The notes under the pieces: model-generated | The model's input: the letters and a program-made list of their open reading frames with translations, nothing else | Told to the model about the DNA's origin: nothing | The model's database searches: none | Shown: positions 33,567 through 42,095 of the stretch, in pieces | Layout of the letters: each line of letters starts with the position of its first letter | Numbering within the stretch: position 1 is the first letter of the stretch | IMG/VR virus record: IMGVR_UViG_3300028416_000009 | Location: 28,108 to 92,107 of that record | DNA from: a virus | DNA length: 64,000 nucleotides | Reading direction: 5' to 3' (one strand) | Program-made: the position numbers and the translations under genes

Positions 33567-34175
33567 ATGGAAGTTAACGTTATAATTATTGATAATTTTT
33601 ATCAAGACCCTGATGAAGTTAGGGAATTTGCTCTTAGCCAAGAGTTTGGTGTTAGAGGTAATTACCCTGGTAATAGAACAGAATCGTTTCTAAATGATGA
33701 GTTAAAACATTACATTAATAGTATTATTGAACCACACGATGGTAAGATAACATACTGGGGGGCTAACGATGGTCAGGATATGTATACGGGGGCGTTTCAA
33801 ATAACCACATCGTCTGACAGGACTTGGATACACTCTGATAGTACCACAGGTTGGGCTGGTGTATGTTACTTATCACCAAACGCACCACATACGGGAGGTA
33901 CAGGATTGTTTAGACATAAAGAGACCGGTGTGTATAGAGTACCTAGAGATGTTAATGGTGAAAGAGCCTCATTCAATGAAGAACCCTTATCGTTAATGGA
34001 AAACGATTACCAAGATTATACTAAATGGGAATTAGTGGATACTGTTGGTAACGTATATAATAGATTAGTGTTATACAGAGGAGACATTTTTCATGCGTCA
34101 TTAGATTACTTTGGTCATGATAATGAGAGTGGTAGGTTATTTCAAACGTTTTTCTTCAGTACAGAAAATACTTAA
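33567..34175 (+). CDS. 2OG-Fe(II) oxygenase-like protein
   Basis: 202 residues. WIHSDSTTGWAGVCYLSPNAP places HxD at His89-Ser-Asp91, followed by the typical strand and turn; the distal His is probably in GDIFHASLDYFG (about 172-183). The opening VIIIDNFYQDPDEVREFAL is shared by a phage group of such oxygenases. It hydroxylates an unknown target. A strong terminator follows. Confidence 0.78.
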   Translation: MEVNVIIIDNFYQDPDEVREFALSQEFGVRGNYPGNRTESFLNDELKHYINSIIEPHDGKITYWGANDGQDMYTGAFQITTSSDRTWIHSDSTTGWAGVCYLSPNAPHTGGTGLFRHKETGVYRVPRDVNGERASFNEEPLSLMENDYQDYTKWELVDTVGNVYNRLVLYRGDIFHASLDYFGHDNESGRLFQTFFFSTENT

Positions 34176-34180
34176 AAATA

Positions 34181-34207
34181 AAAAAGAGGACCTAAGTCCT
34201 CTTTTTT
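34181..34207. terminator. Bidirectional terminator
   Basis: AAAAAGAGGA/TCCTCTTTTT hairpin with flanking A and T tracts between convergent genes. Confidence 0.85.
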
Positions 34208-34229
34208 TATGTATGTTTGTTAAATTTGT

Positions 34230-34925
34230 TTAACCCATTAAAGCCGTTATGGTTTTAGGTCCAACAATACCATCAGGTTTTAAGTTGTTCATCGATTGAA
34301 ATGCCGTTACTAATGCTGCGGTTTTAGGTCCGTAATTACCTAAATCTGATTGTTCAAAATCTATAGTAACACCAATAGTGTCCATCTTAGAAATTAAAAG
34401 TTCCTGAACGCTAACGACAGTATCTGAAGTTTCGTTACCTTGACCTTTCTTTAAGAACTGTTCTCCTGATTTAATTTTTTCAATGTCAAACGGGTCTGAA
34501 GACACTTCTTCTTCATTTTCTTCAGTATAACCTGGAAGTTCAACACCTATAGTCTTAAGGTGTGATAAAACTTCAGTTTCCTCTGTAGAACCGTTACCCA
34601 ACTCATCAGATACGAAGTATTCAAAACCTTGTGTTTCGTCACCAAAGTCTGTTGCTTTTAATAATTCATCAACTTGGTTAAATTCTTCTTTAGATTTAAT
34701 GTCTTTAACCGCAGAAATAAATTTAACGTTCTTTGTTCCTATACCATCAGCTGCGTCATATATTTTATTAGCAATTGCTTCGACACCACTAACGGTCTCT
34801 TCTTGCTCTTCTAATTCTATACTATCTTCTATTGAGTATTGAGATTCGTTAACTAATAACCCTCTACTTCTATCATAAGACATAATTTGTCTTAACCTGT
34901 TAATATTTTCGTTTATATTTTTCAT
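34230..34925 (-). CDS. Virion peptidoglycan-binding protein (VNE leader)
   Basis: 231 residues. Leader to LLVNE-S (residue 27). Residues about 50-95 (ANKIYDAADGIGTKNVKFISAV) resemble an annexin-like or phage-repeat helix motif. The C-terminal 65 residues are a PG_binding_1 domain (SVQELLIS, GNYGPKTAALVTAFQ, DGIVGPKTITALM). It would bind the cell wall during entry or lysis. No hydrolase domain is attached. TATTTATA lies 19 bases upstream. Confidence 0.78.
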   Translation of the reverse strand: MKNINENINRLRQIMSYDRSRGLLVNESQYSIEDSIELEEQEETVSGVEAIANKIYDAADGIGTKNVKFISAVKDIKSKEEFNQVDELLKATDFGDETQGFEYFVSDELGNGSTEETEVLSHLKTIGVELPGYTEENEEEVSSDPFDIEKIKSGEQFLKKGQGNETSDTVVSVQELLISKMDTIGVTIDFEQSDLGNYGPKTAALVTAFQSMNNLKPDGIVGPKTITALMG

Positions 34926-34944
34926 TTTAATATTGTTTTATCAC

Positions 34945-34952
34945 TATAAATA
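34945..34952 (-). promoter_or_regulatory. TATTTATA motif, candidate phage late promoter
   Basis: TATTTATA on the minus strand, 19 bases before the start at 34925. Confidence 0.45.
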
Positions 34953-34958
34953 GTCTTT

Positions 34959-35321
34959 TTATTTAAATAACCTATAAATCCAATTATATTTTTTTCTATT
35001 ATTTATATATTTGTAGTCGTATTCGTTACTGTAAGCTTCACGCTCAAATGAAATATTGTAATATGCGTCCTTACCATAGAAGAAAAGTTTTATGAACCAC
35101 TCTGTGACGTATATCACATAAAAAGGTATCACTAAAAGTTCTTCCTGTTGTTTAATATGGATAGATTCGTGATTAACAATTCGTTTACCGTAATCAGCGT
35201 TTGGTACATTATATCGTTCTCTAAGTATAATAAATGGCCATAATGTGATACCACCTATTTTCATAAACCAACTTAATCTGTCTAATGTTTTATCGTTATA
35301 CTTTATAATTGGTGTTTTCAT
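34959..35321 (-). CDS. Metallopeptidase-like membrane protein
   Basis: 120 residues. VNHESIHIKQQEEL fits HExxH and SFEREAYSNEYDYKY supplies an acidic downstream site. Hydrophobic stretches (WFMKIGGITLWPFII, LVIPFYVIYVTEWFIKLFF) flank the motif. Small proteins of this kind occur in Bacteroidota with unknown function. Catalysis is not certain. Confidence 0.6.
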   Translation of the reverse strand: MKTPIIKYNDKTLDRLSWFMKIGGITLWPFIILRERYNVPNADYGKRIVNHESIHIKQQEELLVIPFYVIYVTEWFIKLFFYGKDAYYNISFEREAYSNEYDYKYINNRKKYNWIYRLFK

Positions 35322-35325
35322 CTAA

Positions 35326-37614
35326 TTAAAGATTTTTCAACTCTGGTGGTAACATACTAACAGGTATGCCGAATTTCTTCTTTTCAGGACCGCCTTTAAA
35401 ATTAAATCCATCAATTGATGTCTCATATCCATTAACACTTGCCCATGTCTTATGACCAGCATTTAGAACTTGTCCGACAACGAATGGGAATCTAATGTTA
35501 TATTTGTTTATAATGTCCACAATCTGACCGTTAGGGTGTTTCTCCACAGTAATAGTCACTTTAGGGTTAACTATTTTTCTAAACACAACCTTATCGACTC
35601 TTCTTCTCATAAATGAGTTATCTTCATTTAAATCTTGAATCTCATCAACAGTGGTTACTACTTCAGGGTAAATCATACCTAAATTTTTATCGTCTTTACC
35701 TTCGTAATCTACTTTATTTAGAACTGTTCTAATTGAGTTAAGTGCTCCCGCTCTTTTATCGTTTGTGTCTACAACTGACCATGGAATTACCTCGGCAGTT
35801 TGTTTCAATGCCTTTTCTTTGTATTCAGTATAGTCGTCCCACTTATCAATAGAAGCCTCATCGTTAGGTGAGAATTTCCAATACTTAAGTGGTGAGTTCT
35901 TTCTCATATCAAAACGTTTCCTTTGTGTGTCTTGTGTTATAGATAACCAAAACTTAAAGACATCGTATCCTTTGGATAAAAGTGAACTTTCAAAACTACC
36001 CACATTCTCCATAAAGTCAGAATATTCTTCCATTGTTGAGTATCCCATAACTGGTTCCACAATACCTCTATTATACCAACTTCTGTCAAAGAATATGATT
36101 TTACCTGATTCGATTTCTCTTTCGTATCTATCAAACCAATTCTTTTTTTCTTCGGGGGTTGGTATTCCTAAAGCAACTACCTTATAGTATTGTGGTTGTA
36201 GGTATTCTATAAATTTTTTAATTGTTGACCCTTTACCTGCCGAATCCCTACCTTCAAATACAATAACAACAGATTTACCTGTTTTCTTAACGTGTTCCTG
36301 TAATTTCAATAGTTCTACCTGTAAAGGTCTTAGTTCTTTTATAAATGATTTTCTACCGATTTTAGATTTTTCTTGTTCCTCATCATCATCAACGAAATAA
36401 CTATCTTCGTGTTCAGGTTCAGGAGAAACTCTATCGGTAAGTGATTTCTTATATTTTTCGATATATTTTATGACATTATCTTCTACGTTACCAGACTTAA
36501 GTGATTTTCTATCTAAATTACGTAAAAAATCTTTGGTAACATCTTCATCTGTTAATCCAACAATAAGGTCATCGTATTTGGATGGTTCGATATCTAACTC
36601 ATAAAATTTAGTTAGTAAGTCCACTACCGATTCATTGAGTGAATAAAGTTTTGTTGCAAACTGTTCTTTATTATTATACAAATATTGTAAAACCTCAGGT
36701 CTTAGATATGCTTTTAAATCATCAGTAAATAACGAGTAAACTCTATCTATTGGTTTATTACCATCTTCATTTGGTAAATATGAATCGACCTCATCTTTGG
36801 TTACGAACGGGAATTTTAATTGGTATTCCTCTAAACCCTCTTTGGGTTTTATACCTATTGAGTGGTATTTAGTACCTCCGGACATTAATTCTCCACGATT
36901 AAGTATTCTATCGATTAAACCATATTCACCCAATAATGGGCACATACTGTAGTATATAGACCTTTCTTCTTTAACTAAACGTGCAAAAATAAATGTAATA
37001 TTAGTATCCTTAAAACAAGTCATTAAAAACTCTGACTTATCTTCTTTACTATAATCATCACTCCTTAAGAAAGTCATTACGTTTTTTAGTGATTCATCAT
37101 TTTCGTTGTCCTTATATTTAACCCTCTTATACTTATCGAATACCCCCTTATAAGAACCTAGTTTAAAACGTTCTGTACGTTTAATACCATCTGAAACGAT
37201 TTTTAAAGAATAATGATTACCCTTAATTATAATGTCCGCTTTTGGGTTCTTTTCATTGTTTGACGGGTCTTCATAATTTAATTTTGCGGTTGTTTCACCA
37301 CCAAATAATCCTGCGAATATTCCTTCAAACGAGAAACCTCTACCATCGGTAGTTCCTGAAAATCTGTTCCAATACTCGTGAAATCTAATCCTATCTTTTA
37401 CCTTTAATGCCTTATCAGGGTTTTCATAATTAACACCTAATTTAAGTCTCATTGCATTCCCTTCATCTCCTTTCATGATACCTTTTACCATATCCGAAGA
37501 TGCTATGTTGTCCATGTGTATACCGCCTAACAACTTAATTGCCTTAATTATATGGTCTTCAGACGATTCATTAAGAATATTGACTATCTGTTTATTTGTG
37601 AATTTTATCTTCAT
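35326..37614 (-). CDS. Polyphosphate kinase 2 fused to a phage head-type domain
   Basis: 762 residues from the ATG at 37614, chosen over an upstream ATG because it gives the leader MKIKFTNKQIVNILNE-S (LNE at 14-16) and places TATTTATA 17 bases upstream. Residues 1-400 are a phage-specific region with ADIIIKGNHYSLKIV (about 126-140), which could be a PD-(D/E)xK-like core. Residues about 420-635 are a PPK2 domain: FEGRDSAGKGS (Walker A, about 453-463), FDRSWYNR (509-516) and the lid with RKRFDMR. PPK2 moves phosphate between polyphosphate and nucleotides. The last 130 residues are unrecognised. Packaging into the head is inferred from the leader. Confidence 0.88.
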   Translation of the reverse strand: MKIKFTNKQIVNILNESSEDHIIKAIKLLGGIHMDNIASSDMVKGIMKGDEGNAMRLKLGVNYENPDKALKVKDRIRFHEYWNRFSGTTDGRGFSFEGIFAGLFGGETTAKLNYEDPSNNEKNPKADIIIKGNHYSLKIVSDGIKRTERFKLGSYKGVFDKYKRVKYKDNENDESLKNVMTFLRSDDYSKEDKSEFLMTCFKDTNITFIFARLVKEERSIYYSMCPLLGEYGLIDRILNRGELMSGGTKYHSIGIKPKEGLEEYQLKFPFVTKDEVDSYLPNEDGNKPIDRVYSLFTDDLKAYLRPEVLQYLYNNKEQFATKLYSLNESVVDLLTKFYELDIEPSKYDDLIVGLTDEDVTKDFLRNLDRKSLKSGNVEDNVIKYIEKYKKSLTDRVSPEPEHEDSYFVDDDEEQEKSKIGRKSFIKELRPLQVELLKLQEHVKKTGKSVVIVFEGRDSAGKGSTIKKFIEYLQPQYYKVVALGIPTPEEKKNWFDRYEREIESGKIIFFDRSWYNRGIVEPVMGYSTMEEYSDFMENVGSFESSLLSKGYDVFKFWLSITQDTQRKRFDMRKNSPLKYWKFSPNDEASIDKWDDYTEYKEKALKQTAEVIPWSVVDTNDKRAGALNSIRTVLNKVDYEGKDDKNLGMIYPEVVTTVDEIQDLNEDNSFMRRRVDKVVFRKIVNPKVTITVEKHPNGQIVDIINKYNIRFPFVVGQVLNAGHKTWASVNGYETSIDGFNFKGGPEKKKFGIPVSMLPPELKNL

Positions 37615-37631
37615 TGTTTTAACGTTATGTA

Positions 37632-37639
37632 TATAAATA
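37632..37639 (-). promoter_or_regulatory. TATTTATA motif, candidate phage late promoter
   Basis: TATTTATA on the minus strand, 17 bases before the preferred start at 37614. Confidence 0.45.
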
Positions 37640-37713
37640 TTAAATAATTCACTAATTATGTCTATAGTATAATATAAAACATAATTAACTCTACTTTTGG
37701 TTTTAACCAAATC

Positions 37714-37721
37714 TATTTATA
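37714..37721 (+). promoter_or_regulatory. TATTTATA motif overlapping a host-like -7 element
   Basis: TATTTATA (37714-37721) overlaps TATATTTA (37720-37727), and TTTG (37696-37699) lies 20 bases upstream of the latter. The gene at 37756 could use either. Confidence 0.35.
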
Positions 37722-37755
37722 TATTTACAGAATAATCTAATTAATATAATAACAA

Positions 37756-37977
37756 ATGGGGAAGTATACTAAAATGATTGTTTCGGATATCATGTTTGTG
37801 GAGACTAAGAACACTGATTATGTCGTTAAAGATGACGGAGTAGTATTTAATGACGGGGTTAGTTTCTTTAAGGGAGATAATATTTCATTTGGTTATGATA
37901 CTTTGATTATTAAAACAGTCCCTGAATTAGTGTTACAAGGTTCTGGTAATTGGGTAAAAGTGACGTTTAAAGTATAA
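37756..37977 (+). CDS. Small beta-rich protein, unknown
   Basis: 73 residues, short strands throughout (MGKYTKMIVSDIMFVE, GVVFNDGVSFFKGDN). Family not recognised. The 180 bases after it hold a small hairpin (CAGA..TCTG near 37994) and a terminator but no gene. Confidence 0.55.
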   Translation: MGKYTKMIVSDIMFVETKNTDYVVKDDGVVFNDGVSFFKGDNISFGYDTLIIKTVPELVLQGSGNWVKVTFKV

Positions 37978-38118
37978 TACTCGAAAAAAAAATCAGATTA
38001 AGTCTGTAGTTTTTATAGAAATTAACTATTTATTAGTATACTCGTAATAATGATGTGTCTTAAAATTAGTTAATTGGCAGATATTTCATATTAACATACC
38101 TTATTAAAATAATAAATT

Positions 38119-38146
38119 AGGACCTCTACTGAGGTTCTTTTTTTTT
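38119..38146 (+). terminator. Terminator
   Basis: AGGACCTC/GAGGTTCT stem (one GU pair), TACT loop and nine T. Confidence 0.8.
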
Positions 38147-38189
38147 CTCTCATATTGATTTTACGTTTGATTGTGTCTATACTTAAGGT

Positions 38190-38384
38190 ATGGATAAAAA
38201 AGACCTTTGTGTACTTTGTGGGGCTCAGACACCATACACCTTTAACACTTCAATATATCAACGAATTGGTTATATTGAGGGTGCCGGTCAAGGGTGTTAC
38301 ATTAAACCGTTTTCAACGAATAATAAAGTTGAGGAATGTCCTGAAGGTAAAAACAATCGTAATAAACAAATCCATTTAAAATAA
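38190..38384 (+). CDS. Small zinc-ribbon-like protein
   Basis: 64 residues starting MDKKDLCVLCGAQTPY. The CxxC at the front plus later Cys (GQGCYIKPF, EECPEG) could bind zinc. It lies three bases before APS kinase. Another frame over the same bases is a shadow. Confidence 0.6.
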   Translation: MDKKDLCVLCGAQTPYTFNTSIYQRIGYIEGAGQGCYIKPFSTNNKVEECPEGKNNRNKQIHLK

Positions 38385-38387
38385 CAT

Positions 38388-38843
38388 ATGATATATTGGT
38401 TTACAGGCCAACCTGGCCACGGAAAAACTGTCTTAGCTAAGACATTAAAAGAGTATTTAGAGGTTAACTATCCACATAAAAAGACTATATTTCATGTAGA
38501 TGGTGATGACCTAAGAGAATTAACCGCAAATAAAGATTACTCTAAAAAGGGTAGGGAGGCTAATATTGAGAGAGCACAAAACATATCTCAATACCTAAAT
38601 AACAAAGGAAATGATGTCGTTGTTTCTTTAGTGGCACCTTACGAAAATATGAGACAATCTTTCAAAGACCGATTAGGTGATGAGGTTAAAGAATTCTTTG
38701 TTCACACAACAGAGATAAGAGGAAGAGAGCATTTTCATAGTGATGAATATGTACAACCTAAAAAAGATTTCTTAGATGTTGATACAACAGATGTACCTGT
38801 TGAATCTTCATTAGTTGAAATAATAAACTATTTAAACATTTAA
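38388..38843 (+). CDS. cysC: Adenylylsulfate (APS) kinase
   Basis: 151 residues, slightly short for the family. Walker A GQPGHGKT (7-14), HVDGDDLRE (substrate loop, about 38), ANIERAQNIS (the conserved Asn-x-x-Arg) and VVSLVAPYENMRQ follow in the CysC order. It phosphorylates APS to PAPS, the donor for sulfotransferases. No ATP sulfurylase is recognised, so APS would come from the host. With the DUF2061 gene two places downstream the arrangement recalls bacterial sulfate-activation clusters. Confidence 0.9.
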   Translation: MIYWFTGQPGHGKTVLAKTLKEYLEVNYPHKKTIFHVDGDDLRELTANKDYSKKGREANIERAQNISQYLNNKGNDVVVSLVAPYENMRQSFKDRLGDEVKEFFVHTTEIRGREHFHSDEYVQPKKDFLDVDTTDVPVESSLVEIINYLNI

Positions 38844-38847
38844 AAAA

Positions 38848-39033
38848 ATGGAAGAAGGATTAAACGCAACACCAACAAACTTGGCAGAAAACGCTATCAT
38901 ATTTAACGTTACAGGTTTAGATGTTCCAGTTTTAGAATTAAGACAAAACGGGGATATTATGGTAAAAGGTAATTTAGTAGAAAATGATACTGAATTAGTT
39001 GACGCATTAAGAGAGTTTATCTCAGCAGAATAA
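38848..39033 (+). CDS. Small conserved-looking phage protein
   Basis: 61 residues. The core LELRQNGDIMVKGNLVENDTELVDALREFI matches a short beta-hairpin and helix phrase I associate with many tailed-phage small proteins (LRL..NGDI.VKG). Function unknown; five bases after APS kinase. Confidence 0.65.
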   Translation: MEEGLNATPTNLAENAIIFNVTGLDVPVLELRQNGDIMVKGNLVENDTELVDALREFISAE

Positions 39034-39051
39034 ATTAAAAACAAATGAACT

Positions 39052-39453
39052 ATGGCAGAATTTAAAGCGAAAGCAGATAAAGAGTCATCCACATCAGATG
39101 TTAAATACTCATTCTTCGCAGGAAGATGGCAACCATTACACAAAGGTCACCTTTGGTTAATCAATGAAAGACTAAAGGAGGGTTATAATGTGTGGTTAGG
39201 TATTAGAGATGTGAAACCAGATGAAAAAAATCCTTGGACGGCAGAACAAATCTTAGAGATGGTAAAGGAAGGGGAGTTAAAAGACTTAATAAACGAAGGA
39301 AAGGTATTACCAACAATTATTCCTGACATTGAATCTATCAACTATGGTAGAGGTGTTGGTTATGATATTATTGAACACGTACCACCAACAGAGATTGGAG
39401 ATATTTCAGCAACCTCTATTAGAGAGCAAATGAAAGTTGACGGTAAGTTATGA
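39052..39453 (+). CDS. HxGH nucleotidyltransferase (adenylyl/cytidylyltransferase type)
   Basis: 133 residues. FFAGRWQPLHKGHLWLI carries the HxGH nucleotide-binding site and DISATSIREQM is the ISxTxxR signature. The family includes NMN adenylyltransferase, phosphopantetheine adenylyltransferase and CTP-sugar enzymes. NadM-like NMN adenylyltransferase is my first guess. ATP sulfurylase would need its own RNxxHxxH motif, which is absent. The stop overlaps the next start by 4 bases. Confidence 0.75.
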   Translation: MAEFKAKADKESSTSDVKYSFFAGRWQPLHKGHLWLINERLKEGYNVWLGIRDVKPDEKNPWTAEQILEMVKEGELKDLINEGKVLPTIIPDIESINYGRGVGYDIIEHVPPTEIGDISATSIREQMKVDGKL

Positions 39454-39671
39454 CTAAGAAGACTAAAGTCACTCTTAAGCGTCACTTTTTAAAGACGTTA
39501 ACTTGGAGACTTGTTGGTACTGTTGATACCATTTTATTAAGTTGGTATATTAGTGGTGACCCACTAATTGGATTGAGTATTGGTGGGGCGGAAGTCGTAA
39601 CCAAAATGATATTGTATTTTGTACATGAAAGAATTTGGTATAAATATACTGATATAGGGGTTAAAAGATAA
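39450..39671 (+). CDS. DUF2061 membrane protein
   Basis: 73 residues. The pattern RHFLKTLTWRLVGTVDTILLSWYISGDPLIGLSIGGAEVVTKMILYFVHERIW is characteristic of DUF2061, a two-helix membrane protein often next to sulfate-activation genes in Bacteroidota (from memory). Presence two genes after APS kinase supports a shared origin. Function unknown. Confidence 0.78.
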   Translation: MTKKTKVTLKRHFLKTLTWRLVGTVDTILLSWYISGDPLIGLSIGGAEVVTKMILYFVHERIWYKYTDIGVKR

Positions 39672-39676
39672 TATAT

Positions 39677-40021
39677 ATGGACAATGTTTTTGATTGGGGT
39701 AAGGTAATAGATGAATACCCTCTTTCTTTTAAATTTTTTAAGGAGACGGTTTTTCCAAACACACCAATCGTTAATAGGTCAATATTATCTCTATACCATA
39801 TAAGGAGTCTTTATTATTTTTTTGACTCTATAGGTATCATTTTAAGTGTTGAATGTTTTAATGAATCTCAATGGGTTGGTCATATACAACTACGTAGTGG
39901 TTTTTCATTCTCAATTAAAGGGTATCACTCAAGTAGGTCTGAATTAGAAAACAGTGCGTTTATAGATTGTTTCGAACAATTAGAAGTTAGACTTAATAAT
40001 TTAAAAAATAAAAACTATTGA
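39677..40021 (+). CDS. Phage protein, unknown
   Basis: 114 residues, aromatic-rich (YHIRSLYYFFDSIGIILS), with GHIQLRSGFSFSIKGYHSS in the middle. No membrane segment strong enough to call. Family not recognised. Confidence 0.6.
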   Translation: MDNVFDWGKVIDEYPLSFKFFKETVFPNTPIVNRSILSLYHIRSLYYFFDSIGIILSVECFNESQWVGHIQLRSGFSFSIKGYHSSRSELENSAFIDCFEQLEVRLNNLKNKNY

Positions 40022-40055
40022 ATTTAAGATAGTAAAACACTATATTAATGTTATT

Positions 40056-40790
40056 ATGATTAACAAAGACTTAAACATACGAGAGTTAAAATATCAATTT
40101 TTAAAAAACGGTATTGTTACAATTAATGATTGGTTAGATGAAGAATACGCAGAAAAACTGTGGAATCATTTAAATTCAATGCCTCAAGATTGGTGGAATG
40201 TTTCGTCCAGACCGTCTAAAGACCAAGACATGCACATTACAAGATGGACAGAAGATAATCTAGATTATATTAAAACATCTGATGAAACTGCTAGAAAGGC
40301 TTTTAGTGAAGACAAATTTTCTTATAGTTTTAGAAGGACAAACGATGACCACGTAGATGGTTGTTGGTGTGAGGAATGTCAATTCAGACATGACGTACTG
40401 TCAGAAGAGGTAGTATCTTTTTTAGATTATTTAACAGGATATAAAGTAACAAAAATTAATGAGTTATTTGCTTCGTGGTATACGGATAGAGATTTCTTAT
40501 CTCCTCATAGTGACGGACCAAACGGGGTGTTAGGGTTTGTATATAACTTAAGTAAAGATTGGAAACCTCAATATGGTGGTAACTTACATTTTCAAGATAA
40601 AATGAACGAAAACTTGATTGAGAAAATAAATGTTCCTAAATTTAATACACTAACGATGTTTGATTTAGCTACGAGTATGGGTCATATGCACTACGTATCC
40701 GAAGTTGTACCAAATGTAAAGGCAAAAAGATTAGCCATGGCCGGTTGGTGGGGACAAGAAACAGGTAATAAAAATACATTAAACTATTAA
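40056..40790 (+). CDS. 2OG-Fe(II) oxygenase, prolyl-hydroxylase-like
   Basis: 244 residues. HxD at His151-Ser-Asp153 (FLSPHSDGPNG), typical middle strand YGGNLHF, and the distal His at 210 or 212 (MGHMHYV) before the Arg-Leu region (KAKRLAMAGWW). A CxxC-like cluster CWCEEC near 103-108 is an unusual insertion. One base separates it from the next oxygenase. Confidence 0.82.
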   Translation: MINKDLNIRELKYQFLKNGIVTINDWLDEEYAEKLWNHLNSMPQDWWNVSSRPSKDQDMHITRWTEDNLDYIKTSDETARKAFSEDKFSYSFRRTNDDHVDGCWCEECQFRHDVLSEEVVSFLDYLTGYKVTKINELFASWYTDRDFLSPHSDGPNGVLGFVYNLSKDWKPQYGGNLHFQDKMNENLIEKINVPKFNTLTMFDLATSMGHMHYVSEVVPNVKAKRLAMAGWWGQETGNKNTLNY

Positions 40791-40791
40791 A

Positions 40792-41424
40792 ATGGAATTA
40801 AAAAACACAATAGGTCACTTTGAAGGAGCATTTACTCGTGAAGAGTGTGACTTAATTTTAGAAAGATTCGAAAGAGCAAAAACATTAAAATTAGCATATC
40901 AGGGACAATCAGGTTCAGGAGTGAACGATACAATAAAATCATCGATTGATTTTGATATTCTTTCGTCACCAGTAGAAGACGATGTATTATTTGGTTATGG
41001 TGTAATTGAAAAATTTAATGAAATTGTTGTAAACCAATATTTAGGTAGTTTCCCTCACCAAGACGAGACTAAACCAGGTGAGGATTTATTCTTGGCACCT
41101 ACTTTCTATGAACTACTACAGGTTCAAGAATATCCTAAATCTACAGGTCACTATAACGCATGGCACGCAGAGACAGGAACCTTCGAAATGAGTAGAAGAT
41201 TATTTTCTTTCTTACTTTACTTAGACGACGTAGAAGAAGGTGGAGAAACCGATTTTATATATGCCAATGGCGAAGATGGTAAAATGTTATCATTCAAACC
41301 GAAAAAGGGTACATTATTAATTCATCCAGCGTCTTTCCCTTATATACATAGAGGAAGAACCCCAATGTCTTCAAATAAAACAATATTAACCACGTGGCTA
41401 TCATATGAACCTGAATACGAATAA
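40792..41424 (+). CDS. 2OG-Fe(II) oxygenase, P4H-like with HxE triad
   Basis: 210 residues. GHYNAWHAETG gives His125-Ala-Glu127, an HxE instead of the usual HxD. The strands LFSFLLYLDDVEEGGETDF match P4H proteins exactly in layout, and distal His186 (SFPYIHRG) and a Lys/Thr-containing end follow. Fe(II) binding by HxE is known in a few oxygenases. Overlaps the methyltransferase gene by 20 bases. Confidence 0.85.
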   Translation: MELKNTIGHFEGAFTREECDLILERFERAKTLKLAYQGQSGSGVNDTIKSSIDFDILSSPVEDDVLFGYGVIEKFNEIVVNQYLGSFPHQDETKPGEDLFLAPTFYELLQVQEYPKSTGHYNAWHAETGTFEMSRRLFSFLLYLDDVEEGGETDFIYANGEDGKMLSFKPKKGTLLIHPASFPYIHRGRTPMSSNKTILTTWLSYEPEYE

Positions 41425-42019
41425 TATTAATCAGAAAACATTATCAAAAGCTTTTTATGAGGTGATGACTGACTTAGCAAAATCTGAAGACGACCCTATA
41501 CTATTAGGGTGGAGAGACAGAGACAGTCAAACCGATAGGTTTAATGTATTCTTAGATTATGTCCAAAATGGGGATAGAGTTTTGGATTTTGGTTCTGGTT
41601 TATCTGACCTTTATGGTCATTTAAAATTGAATGATATTACTGTAGATTACACAGGGGTAGACATCATGCCTGATTTCATAAAAATAGCAAAAGAAAGGTA
41701 TGGTGATGAAATTAGAGTGTTGAATACTAACATTCTATATTTCTTAGAAAAGTTTGAATGGACTTACGCAAGTGGGGTATTTTCAATAGGGTTTGATGAA
41801 AAAGAATTGATAGAACATATTTCACATTTCTTATCTATTAGTAATGTGGGTATTTGTTTAAACCTATTAGATAAAGAACATTTTATAGGTGAAGTTCAAG
41901 TGTCTTTTAATAAGAAAGAATTGGTCAAGAAATTAACCAACGAATTTAAAGATGTTGAGATAACATTAATTGATGACTATTCAGTAGATGATTTTTCACT
42001 GATTTTAGTTAAAAAATAA
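41405..42019 (+). CDS. Class I SAM-dependent methyltransferase
   Basis: 204 residues. Motif I VLDFGSGLSDLYGHL (about residue 59), motif II-like YTGVDIMPDFIKIA, and acidic loop after. The remaining motifs are less clear. It would methylate a small molecule or protein; it follows two oxygenases in an operon, so it may act on a hydroxylated product (inference). Confidence 0.8.
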   Translation: MNLNTNNINQKTLSKAFYEVMTDLAKSEDDPILLGWRDRDSQTDRFNVFLDYVQNGDRVLDFGSGLSDLYGHLKLNDITVDYTGVDIMPDFIKIAKERYGDEIRVLNTNILYFLEKFEWTYASGVFSIGFDEKELIEHISHFLSISNVGICLNLLDKEHFIGEVQVSFNKKELVKKLTNEFKDVEITLIDDYSVDDFSLILVKK

Positions 42020-42038
42020 AAATTTTTATATTTTGCTT

Positions 42039-42046
42039 TATTTATA
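42039..42046 (+). promoter_or_regulatory. TATTTATA motif, candidate phage late promoter
   Basis: TATTTATA on the plus strand, 49 bases before the tail-fibre-like gene at 42096. Confidence 0.4.
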
Positions 42047-42095
42047 ATAGAAATAAATGTAAACTTACAATAGTAAAAACACAATAAAATAGTAT

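Noticed and set aside
37615-37710. Upstream ATG for the PPK2 fusion (32 extra residues)
   Set aside because: It would place the TATTTATA motif inside the gene and bury the LNE-S leader.
38155-38379. 74-codon plus-strand frame before APS kinase
   Set aside because: It is out of frame with the CxxC protein at 38190, which has a better start and composition.
39052-39453. HxGH protein as ATP sulfurylase completing PAPS synthesis
   Set aside because: The sulfurylase motif RNxxHxxH is absent; the ISATSIR pattern fits NMN-type adenylyltransferases better.
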